Below are positions 1-5,001 of a DNA stretch of 5,592 nucleotides, one piece after another. The stretch's first letter is position 1; each line of letters starts with the position of its first letter. Both the position numbers and the translations under genes were made by a program. Source of the DNA: Enterobacteriaceae bacterium. GTDB taxonomy: Bacteria; Pseudomonadota; Gammaproteobacteria; Enterobacterales; Enterobacteriaceae. The stretch covers positions 1-5,592 of the forward strand of contig JALAGK010000081.1 in NCBI GenBank assembly GCA_022712475.1, given 5' to 3'. The notes beneath the pieces were generated by a model. That model ran no database searches. It had not been told where the DNA came from and saw only the letters and a program-made list of their open reading frames with translations.

Positions 1-495
1 CGCGCGCTGCGCCAGCGCCATGCCGATGCGGCCCATGCCGACAATGCCCATGGTTTTATGGTGCACGTCAATGCCGAACCAGTCCGGGCCAATGCTGGCG
101 GTCCATTCGCCTCTTTTCACCCGCTCGGCCACCTCAACGGCGCGGCGGGCGGTAGCGAGCACCAGCGTCATCACGGTATCGGCCACGGTTTCGGTGAGCG
201 CGTCTGGCGTGTGCATCAGCGGGATGCGGCGCTCGGTCAGCGCCGCCACGTCAAAGGTGTTGTAGCCTGCGGAAATGGTTGAACAGGCGCGAAGGTTGGG
301 CATTTTCTCGAGCAGGGCGCGGTCCACCTTACCGCCGGAGCCAATCAGACCCGCCGCTTCGGCAAATGTGCTGGCGTGCTGCTGCACGGTCTCAGGGCTT
401 AAGCCATCAACCTGCGTGACAGTAAAATGGTCTTCCAGTCGCGTGAGCAGGTCGCTGGCCGGGAGCGGTTTATACAGGATGATACTTTCTTTCAT
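1..495 (-). CDS. ghrB: 2-ketoacid reductase GhrB/TkrA-type (KguD position), N-terminal half, cut by the window edge
   Basis: An NAD(P)H-dependent D-isomer-specific 2-hydroxyacid dehydrogenase of the cytoplasm. The E. coli relative GhrB reduces glyoxylate, hydroxypyruvate and 2-ketogluconate. The first 165 residues are present (start [12 protein letters not shown]), about half of the roughly 324 expected. They resemble recalled GhrB throughout: [10 protein letters not shown] near residues 44-53, the substrate-loop motif [11 protein letters not shown] at 72-82, a LTETVAD helix at 100-106, [11 protein letters not shown] at 129-139, and the Rossmann dinucleotide-binding GxGxxG (GMGRIG) at 153-158. 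The catalytic Arg, Glu and His lie in the missing half. The ATG at 493-495 is preceded by only a weak AAGAGAA Shine-Dalgarno (503-509). It is the last visible gene of the kgu unit, 92 bp after kguT, and occupies the place of kguD, the 2-keto-6-phosphogluconate reductase. Family assignment is firm. Whether the real substrate is phosphorylated is inference. Confidence 0.93.
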   Translation of the reverse strand, partial: MKESIILYKPLPASDLLTRLEDHFTVTQVDGLSPETVQQHASTFAEAAGLIGSGGKVDRALLEKMPNLRACSTISAGYNTFDVAALTERRIPLMHTPDALTETVADTVMTLVLATARRAVEVAERVKRGEWTASIGPDWFGIDVHHKTMGIVGMGRIGMALAQRA

Positions 496-560
496 TGGCG
501 TGTTCTCTTGTGTACTGCGGGCCAGCGCGTACTGGCAATATGTGTTTCAGCATAGCTCAT

Positions 561-580
561 GGGGCGGCTTTCACCGCCCC
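561..580 (-). other. Stable GC hairpin between kguT and ghrB
   Basis: A perfect 7-bp inverted repeat, GGGGCGG / CCGCCCC, with a 6-base loop. Read on the transcribed (minus) strand the loop is TGAAAG, so a U-G closing pair would leave a GAAA tetraloop of the stable GNRA class. It begins 7 bases after the kguT stop codon. The bases after the stem are ATGAGCTATG, with no T tract, so it is not a convincing intrinsic terminator. It more likely stabilises the 3' end of the upstream message or lowers expression of ghrB relative to kguT. Confidence 0.6.
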
Positions 581-587
581 GCTTGCG

Positions 588-1877
588 TCAGGCGTGGCTG
601 TGCGCGCCGGGTGGCAGTGTTTTTTGGTTCTCGGCAGGTTTGACGATAAGCGTTAACCCTACCGAGGCAAACAGCGCGATGGCCATGAAAATGTAGGAGG
701 CCGCTGGGCTGCCGGTTGCGCCGTTGAGATAGCCGACAAACCATGAGCCAAAGAACGAGCCGAGCGCGCCCATGCTGTTAATGAGCGCCATCGCGCCACC
801 GGCCACGTTCTTCGGTAGCATCTCAGGAATGATGGCGAAAAACGGTCCGTAGGGGGCGTACATTGCCGCACCGGCAATCACCAGTAACGTATACGATAGC
901 CAGAAGTTACTGGCACCCACGGCCCAGGAGCCGACAAACGCCAGCCCGCCAATCAGCAGTAGCGGCCAGACAAACAGCTTGCGGTTTTGCAGTTTGTCCG
1001 ATGCCCAGGACACTACAATCATGGCGATAGTTGCAGCCAGATACGGTACGGATGATAGCCAGCCGACCTCAACCATCCCCATACCGGCAGCGCCGCCGCT
1101 GCGGATAATGGAAGGCAGCCACAGCACAAAGCCGTACACGCCAATGCTCCAGGCGAAATATTGCATGCAAAGCAGTATCACGTTGCGCGAGCGGAACGCC
1201 TCGCCGTAGTTACGTACGGCCTTAATGCCCTGCTGTTCTTTATCAAGCTGCGCCTGGAGTGCGGCTTTTTCGTCATCCGCAAGCCATTTCACCTGCGCCG
1301 GTTTGTCTTTCACCAGCACCCACCAGCAAAACGCCCAGATAACCGCCGGTACGCCCTCAATGATGAACATTTCGCGCCAGCCAAAGGCCTGAATCAGGTA
1401 GCCGGAGACCACCGACATCCACAGCACCGTGACCGGGTTGCCGAGGATAAGAAAGGTATTGGCGCGCGATCGCTCTGATTTAGTAAACCAGTTGCTGATA
1501 TAAATGAGCATGGCGGGCATCACGGCGGCCTCCACCACGCCCAGCATAAAGCGGATGGCGGCAAGCATCGGGATATTGCTCACCACGCCTGTGAGCGAGG
1601 CACAGCCGCCCCACAGAATCAGGCAGATGAAAATTAGCTTACGCACACTGCGGCGTTCAGCGTAAATCGCGCCGGGGATCTGGAAGAAAAAATAGCCCAG
1701 GAAGAACAGGGCGCCGAGCAAGGAGGAGATCCCCCTGGTGATACCGAGATCGTCATTGATCCCGGCGGCAGAGGCGAAGCTGAAGTTGGCTCGGTCAAGG
1801 TACGCCAGGCTGTAGGTGATAAACACCACAGGCATGATGTACCACCAGCGTTTTGCTGCGTTAGTGGGGCTTTTCAT
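588..1877 (-). CDS. kguT: MFS transporter, anion:cation symporter family; probable 2-ketogluconate importer
   Basis: A 429-residue inner-membrane protein with about 12 hydrophobic segments, the usual length for the major facilitator superfamily. The N-terminal YLDRANFSFA (26-35) and GWREMFIIEG (166-175) are typical of the ACS subgroup, which imports sugar acids such as galactonate, glucarate and 2-ketogluconate. The loop between helices 2 and 3 carries an MFS-signature-like stretch ending in AERRSVRK (73-80). A charged cytoplasmic loop (about 190-230) separates the two six-helix halves. The ATG is preceded by GAGG (1884-1887) at 6 bases. It lies 98 bp (including a hairpin) after the kguK stop and upstream of the reductase. 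The transporter family is clear. Substrate is inferred from the neighbouring kinase, reductase and LacI-type regulator. A transporter for another sugar acid is possible. Confidence 0.9.
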   Translation of the reverse strand: MKSPTNAAKRWWYIMPVVFITYSLAYLDRANFSFASAAGINDDLGITRGISSLLGALFFLGYFFFQIPGAIYAERRSVRKLIFICLILWGGCASLTGVVSNIPMLAAIRFMLGVVEAAVMPAMLIYISNWFTKSERSRANTFLILGNPVTVLWMSVVSGYLIQAFGWREMFIIEGVPAVIWAFCWWVLVKDKPAQVKWLADDEKAALQAQLDKEQQGIKAVRNYGEAFRSRNVILLCMQYFAWSIGVYGFVLWLPSIIRSGGAAGMGMVEVGWLSSVPYLAATIAMIVVSWASDKLQNRKLFVWPLLLIGGLAFVGSWAVGASNFWLSYTLLVIAGAAMYAPYGPFFAIIPEMLPKNVAGGAMALINSMGALGSFFGSWFVGYLNGATGSPAASYIFMAIALFASVGLTLIVKPAENQKTLPPGAHSHA

Positions 1878-1950
1878 CGTTATCCTCTCAGGTCGAGGTG
1901 GCGCGTTGTACCAGGTGTAGGGTATGGCCGACGCGTCTCGTTTACGTTGT

Positions 1951-1972
1951 CATCCTGTTAACGCGCAGGATG
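1951..1972 (-). other. Intercistronic hairpin after kguK
   Basis: A perfect 7-bp inverted repeat, CATCCTG / CAGGATG, around an 8-base centre (TTAACGCG on the plus strand), starting 4 bases beyond the kguK stop codon on the minus strand. The following minus-strand bases (ACAACGTAAACG) contain no T run, so termination without Rho is unlikely. It fits an mRNA processing or stability element inside the kguK-kguT spacer. I see no good promoter in the rest of that spacer. Confidence 0.5.
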
Positions 1973-1976
1973 GTCG

Positions 1977-2906
1977 CTATTCGCCCAGTTCGGCACGGGT
2001 GGGCAGCCCTTCACTGTCGCCAGTAAACTGAATGGCGCGCGCGCCTATGCGGTTACCACGGTCAACCGCGTGTGCCAGGGTGTGACCCTCCAGCAGCGCG
2101 CTGACCACGCCAACTGCAAAGCCATCGCCCGCGCCCACGGTATCCACCACATTCTCGACTTTAACCGCCGGTACGCTGCCGGTTTCACCACTGGCGCTTT
2201 TGAACCAGGCACCGTCGGCACCGGTTTTGATAATGACGGCCTTTACGCCACGCTCAAGCCAGAAGTCGGCAATGCCCTCCGGTGTGCGCTGACCCGTGAG
2301 AATGGCGCCTTCTTTCAGGCCCGGCAGCACCCAGTCGGCCTGACAGGCCAGCGCGTTAAGTTTATCCACCATCTCGGCTTCGCTTTTCCACAGCACCGGG
2401 CGTAAGTTGGGGTCAAAGGAGAGGGTTTTACCCTCTGCCTTCATGCTTTTTGCGGCGTGGTGCAGCAGTGAAAGCGAGCTCTCTGATAGTGCCGCCGCCA
2501 CTCCGGTTAAGTGCAGGTGGCGGGCGCTGTGAAAGTAGGGGGCAGAGAAATCGTCCGGCGAAAGGTGACTGGCTGCTGAACCTTTGCGGAAATATTCCAC
2601 GATGGGATCGGTTCCATCCTCCACTTTTGATTTAAGCTGAAAGCCGGTGGGATAACGGGCATCCACCGTCACGCCCTGGCAGTCAATGCCTTCCTTTTCA
2701 AGCTGGTTGAGGATAAAGCGCCCGAAGCTGTCGTTACCGACGCGGCTGACCCAGCCAACGCTGTGATTAAGACGCGCCAGCCCGGTGGCCACGTTCAGTT
2801 CCGCACCCGCCGCCCGCTTGATAAAGCGCTCGCAGTCAGCAAGTTCTCCGGTCTCGCTTGCGACGAACATCGCCATCGCTTCGCCAATCGTGATGATGTC
2901 TGGCAT
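1977..2906 (-). CDS. kguK: PfkB/ribokinase-family sugar kinase, probable 2-ketogluconate kinase
   Basis: A 309-residue cytoplasmic kinase, full length for the PfkB carbohydrate kinase family. It would phosphorylate 2-ketogluconate with ATP to 2-keto-6-phosphogluconate. Visible motifs are the N-terminal strand and substrate region IITIGEAMAMF (4-14), the first PfkB region GAELNVATGLARL (34-46), SRVGNDSFG (54-62), and the second signature DTVGAGDGF (255-263). In the latter, GAGD forms the anion hole and D261 is the expected catalytic base. The close relative 2-keto-3-deoxygluconate kinase (KdgK) shares these motifs, so the substrate call leans on context: kguE just upstream and the transporter and reductase downstream. 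The ATG at 2904-2906 follows the kguE stop by 3 bases, and its strong AAGGAG lies inside the kguE coding end, suggesting translational coupling. Confidence 0.9.
   Translation of the reverse strand: MPDIITIGEAMAMFVASETGELADCERFIKRAAGAELNVATGLARLNHSVGWVSRVGNDSFGRFILNQLEKEGIDCQGVTVDARYPTGFQLKSKVEDGTDPIVEYFRKGSAASHLSPDDFSAPYFHSARHLHLTGVAAALSESSLSLLHHAAKSMKAEGKTLSFDPNLRPVLWKSEAEMVDKLNALACQADWVLPGLKEGAILTGQRTPEGIADFWLERGVKAVIIKTGADGAWFKSASGETGSVPAVKVENVVDTVGAGDGFAVGVVSALLEGHTLAHAVDRGNRIGARAIQFTGDSEGLPTRAELGE
2601..2618. promoter_or_regulatory. Operator-like imperfect palindrome inside kguK
   Basis: GATGGGATCGGTTCCATC matches the perfect palindrome at 3713-3730 at 14 of 18 positions, keeps one intact GGTTCCAT half-site, and lies about 1.1 kb away. 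It could be an auxiliary site for the LacI-type repressor. It may equally be chance: it encodes GTDPIV, a normal part of the kinase. Confidence 0.2.
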
Positions 2907-2909
2907 GGT

Positions 2910-3662
2910 TTACTCCTTACGTAGCAGGCTGACATAGTGGCGCGTGACATCGGTCAGGTCAGCGCCCTGCAATGGAAACTCAATGCCGCGTGGCACATCT
3001 TGCGGCAGCATGCTGAGTAACGCCGGCCAGCGTGGCCCGGCATCGTCAAGCGCAATGGCGCGCACGCCACGTTCGCCCACATCGGCGGCTTTAACGTGAA
3101 TATAGCCGACGCTGGACGCAAGGCGATGTGCGGCTTCTTCCGGCGACTCGTCCACCCACAGCCAATTGGCCATATCAAAGGTTAATGAGACAGGCAGCTT
3201 GAGCGCCCGGCTGTCGGCGGCAAAGCGCTGCATGGGGGCAAGGCGACCAAAAGCGGTTTGATCGTTTTCAATTACCAGACGAACCTGGCTTCGTGCCAGC
3301 CACTGTTGCAGCGTGGTGAACTGAGAATGGGTAGGCTGATAGTGACCCAGCGACAGCTTGAGCCAGTCAGCGTTAAGCTGGCTTGCTTCGTGTAAAAGCG
3401 CGGGAATGGCAGGATTAAGCGTACCGTCATCCAGATATAGCGCTTCGGGTGCGGAATAACAGGCCATCAGTTGGTGCGTAGTGATGGCATGGGCCAGCGC
3501 GTTGAGTTCGTCTGGCGATGCCCCGTTTAGCAATTCGCGGCGGATCTCCACGCCGTCGGCACCAGCTGCGGCAATGATAGGGAGTACAGCGGCCTGGCCG
3601 CCGAGAGCTGCGATGCAGTCACGGCCATAGGCGGCGGTTACGACAATAATTTTTCTGTCCAT
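2910..3662 (-). CDS. kguE: Sugar-phosphate isomerase/epimerase-like TIM-barrel protein KguE
   Basis: A 250-residue protein of the xylose-isomerase-like/AP-endonuclease-2 TIM-barrel superfamily, the length expected for KguE. Candidate metal or active-site residues sit at the ends of predicted strands: E39 and E43 in VEIRREL, H107 in KLSLGHY, E132 in VIENDQ, D163 in TFDMANW, H189 in YIHVKAAD and E228 in GIEFPLQ. No signal peptide or membrane segment is seen, so it is cytoplasmic. The ATG at 3660-3662 has GGAG six bases upstream. It is the first enzyme gene after the operator and is tightly joined to kguK. In Pseudomonas the same gene heads the kguEKTD operon and is called a putative epimerase, but its reaction has not, to my knowledge, been settled. 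It might convert an isomer or the open/ring form of the ketogluconate substrate. Confidence 0.88.
   Translation of the reverse strand: MDRKIIVVTAAYGRDCIAALGGQAAVLPIIAAAGADGVEIRRELLNGASPDELNALAHAITTHQLMACYSAPEALYLDDGTLNPAIPALLHEASQLNADWLKLSLGHYQPTHSQFTTLQQWLARSQVRLVIENDQTAFGRLAPMQRFAADSRALKLPVSLTFDMANWLWVDESPEEAAHRLASSVGYIHVKAADVGERGVRAIALDDAGPRWPALLSMLPQDVPRGIEFPLQGADLTDVTRHYVSLLRKE
2913..2918 (-). promoter_or_regulatory. Shine-Dalgarno of kguK embedded in the kguE stop region
   Basis: AAGGAG forms the last two sense codons of kguE (Lys249, Glu250). The kguE TAA follows at once, and the kguK ATG begins 6 bases after the Shine-Dalgarno. The arrangement fixes the kguK start and implies that ribosomes ending on kguE can restart on kguK. 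Confidence 0.85.
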
Positions 3663-3684
3663 CTTTCTCTCCGTAGCGGTAATC

Positions 3685-3713
3685 GCTATACGGTGAATGT
3701 CATTTCACGGTAA
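3685..3713 (-). promoter_or_regulatory. Candidate sigma-70 promoter for the kguE operon
   Basis: On the minus strand, TTACCG (3708-3713, 3 of 6 to consensus) and TATAGC (3685-3690, 4 of 6) are separated by 17 bases. The expected start near 3678 leaves about 16 bases of leader that include the kguE Shine-Dalgarno. The upstream edge of the -35 touches the palindromic operator, which suits repression by a LacI-type protein. The boxes are weak, so this is a prediction. Confidence 0.35.
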
Positions 3714-3730
3714 ATGGAACCGGTTCCATT
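3713..3730. promoter_or_regulatory. Perfect 18-bp palindromic operator, likely bound by the PtxS-like repressor
   Basis: AATGGAACCGGTTCCATT is identical to its own reverse complement. It lies in the 116-bp spacer between the LacI-family gene and kguE. Its ACCGGT centre is shared with operators of GntR-like LacI-family regulators and with the TGAAACCGGTTTCA box reported for Pseudomonas PtxS. Its position beside the candidate -35 box suggests repression of kguE and downstream genes. Confidence 0.8.
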
Positions 3731-3745
3731 CGAAAGCGATGGAGC

Positions 3746-3780
3746 GACGATTTATGATCGTCATCACGAAGAAAATCGTC
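3746..3780. repeat. Cluster of GACGAT/ATCGTC repeats after the regulator stop
   Basis: GACGAT at 3746-3751 is inverted as ATCGTC at 3757-3762 (6-bp stem, 5-base loop) and again at 3775-3780 next to the regulator stop codon. Two mutually exclusive stems are therefore possible in the transcript. No T tract follows, so a terminator is not supported and read-through from the regulator into kguE is possible. Confidence 0.4.
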
Positions 3781-4798
3781 AGTGTGCGGTGGAGCCGCGT
3801 ACAATCAGCTCGCCGGAGAATTTGAGTTCACATACTGGTTCATCTGAACCCTCTATACGGCGAATAACCTGACTTACGGCGGCGTGGCCAATTTCTCGGG
3901 TGGGTTGTTTAAGGGTAGAAATGCCAACGCCTGCCAGCTCTGCCCACTCCAGCTCGTCAAAGCCCAGCAGGCCAATATCGCTGCCCCAGTTGAGGCCCAG
4001 GCGGCGTAGCGAGCGGGCGACCTGAAGCGTGAGCGCGCCGTTGGCCGAAATCACCGCCTTGCGCATGCCGCGCTGGCGGGTGTGGAAATCGCGCAAGGTG
4101 GTATCAAGCAATTCATTGTTATGCAACGGGATTTCACCGTTTTCAGCAATAATTCCGGGGTGGCGGGCCAGGGTGTCGTGGAACGCATACAGTCGCTCGC
4201 GGCGCGTGTTCACCGTACCAAGCGGCTCGCTTAAAAATAAAATGGCTTCGAAACCCTGTTCAATGAGGTGCTCTGCCACGCAGGCGGTGGCCTGCATGTT
4301 ATCCAGACCGACCACATCGCAGGCAAAGTCGGGGATTTTACGGTCGATAAGCACCATCGGCAGCGCCGACTGTTGCAGGCGGTTAAGGCCATCCTCCCGC
4401 ATGCCGACGGCATTCACCACAATGCCTTCTACCTGGTAGCTGCGCAGCAAATCCAGGTAATGCAGTTCACGGTCAACTTCGTTGTTGGTGTTACACACCA
4501 GCGGCGTAAAACCCTGCTCGCGGCAGGCGGCTTCAATGCCGCTTAATACATGCACGGAATAAGGGTTGGTAATATCGGCAATGATGAGGCCAATCAGGCG
4601 TGTACGCCCGCGCTTAAGTCCGCGCGCCATCTGACTTGGGTAGTAATTTAACTCGGCAATGGCATGGGCTATGCGCGCGCGCAGGTCGTCTGACAGCAGG
4701 TGCTGCTCGCCGTTGAGATAGCGTGATACGCTGGTTTTACCGGTTTTCGCCGTGCGGGCGACGTCGCTAATGGTGGCGCGGGTTGCCTTACCTTTCAT
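3779..4798 (-). CDS. ptxS: LacI-family transcriptional regulator, PtxS-like, probable repressor of the kgu genes
   Basis: A 339-residue DNA-binding regulator of standard LacI-family length. The helix-turn-helix is ATISDVARTAKTGKTSVSRY (8-27), followed by the hinge YPSQMARGL (53-61), where L61 matches the minor-groove leucine of LacI. A periplasmic-binding-protein-like effector domain starts near RLIGLIIADITNPY (67-80) and continues through DRKIPDFACDVVGLDN and GLLGFDELEWAELAGVGISTLKQP. The effector is presumably 2-ketogluconate or a derivative. Recognition residues K21-T22 resemble the GntR type rather than LacI's Tyr-Gln, consistent with an ACCGGT operator such as the one at 3713-3730. The ATG has AAGGAG (4805-4810) six bases upstream. 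It is oriented with the operon and divergent from bisC. LacI membership is certain; the PtxS name rests on context. Confidence 0.9.
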   Translation of the reverse strand: MKGKATRATISDVARTAKTGKTSVSRYLNGEQHLLSDDLRARIAHAIAELNYYPSQMARGLKRGRTRLIGLIIADITNPYSVHVLSGIEAACREQGFTPLVCNTNNEVDRELHYLDLLRSYQVEGIVVNAVGMREDGLNRLQQSALPMVLIDRKIPDFACDVVGLDNMQATACVAEHLIEQGFEAILFLSEPLGTVNTRRERLYAFHDTLARHPGIIAENGEIPLHNNELLDTTLRDFHTRQRGMRKAVISANGALTLQVARSLRRLGLNWGSDIGLLGFDELEWAELAGVGISTLKQPTREIGHAAVSQVIRRIEGSDEPVCELKFSGELIVRGSTAH

Positions 4799-4879
4799 TG
4801 TTGTCTCCTTGCCGTTGCGCCGCAGAGTAGCATATTTTTTTGCCCAGGCGCGGGCTGGGTTTGCCCGTCTTTTAATGTG

Positions 4880-4893
4880 TTGTGAGCGCTCAC
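4880..4893. promoter_or_regulatory. lac-operator-like palindrome in the bisC-ptxS divergent spacer
   Basis: TTGTGAGCGCTCAC contains the perfect 12-bp palindrome GTGAGCGCTCAC (4882-4893) and equals the core of the ideal symmetric lac operator. It lies about 90 bp from the regulator start and 114 bp from the bisC start, in the only stretch that could hold both promoters. CRP is unlikely because the TGTGA and TCAC halves are 4 rather than 6 bases apart. The binding protein is unknown; a LacI-family member is likely. I found no convincing -10/-35 pair in this 203-bp spacer on either strand. Confidence 0.45.
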
Positions 4894-4924
4894 TTACGTG
4901 AACTGCCTTCTGCGTTGGTCTGGC

Positions 4925-4937
4925 ATGAATCGTTCAT
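4925..4937. repeat. Short inverted repeat upstream of bisC
   Basis: ATGAA-TCG-TTCAT is a perfect 5-bp inverted repeat with a 3-base centre, 64 bp upstream of the bisC start. It might be a regulator site or a leader hairpin, but repeats this short also occur by chance. Confidence 0.2.
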
Positions 4938-4992
4938 CAGGCGTCTTTCTGTGCTCGTGTTATTTCGCTACAGTGTGGCAAAAAACACCTGC

Positions 4993-4996
4993 GGAG
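4993..4996 (+). promoter_or_regulatory. Shine-Dalgarno that sets the bisC GTG start
   Basis: GGAG sits five bases before GTG at 5002-5004. Other in-frame starts upstream (TTG 4915, GTG 4951, 4957 and 4975) lack a comparable site, and the protein match to BisC begins right after this GTG. Confidence 0.7.
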
Positions 4997-5001
4997 TTTC
5001 T

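Noticed and set aside
20..643. Plus-strand open frames over the ghrB region
   Set aside because: The minus strand encodes a continuous GhrB match in frame to base 1, so these are shadows.
1884..1898. CCTC/GAGG pairing that could hide the kguT Shine-Dalgarno
   Set aside because: Only four base pairs with a seven-base loop; expected by chance and too weak to claim.
2034..2045. GGCGCGCGCGCC palindrome in kguK, and the similar GC run at 4673-4682
   Set aside because: Simple alternating GC in high-GC coding sequence; explained by Ala and Arg codons.
2070..2405. Open frame of 111 codons on the plus strand opposite kguK
   Set aside because: Antisense shadow of a kinase gene with intact motifs.
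3693..3708. GTGAA...TTCAC as a CRP site in the kguE promoter
   Set aside because: The half-site spacing does not fit CRP's TGTGA-N6-TCACA and the halves deviate from it.
4029..4439. Open frame of 136 codons on the plus strand opposite the regulator
   Set aside because: Antisense to a clear LacI-family gene, with no domain or good ribosome site.
4739..4744. ACCGGT inside the regulator's own helix-turn-helix codons, as a possible second operator
   Set aside because: Only the central 6 bp are symmetric and the flanks do not match the 18-bp palindrome; several ACCGGT sites occur in the window by chance.
4843..4859. CCCAG...CTGGG hairpin near a T run in the ptxS leader
   Set aside because: The T run precedes rather than follows the stem on the plus strand and becomes an A run on the minus strand, so it cannot act as an intrinsic terminator.
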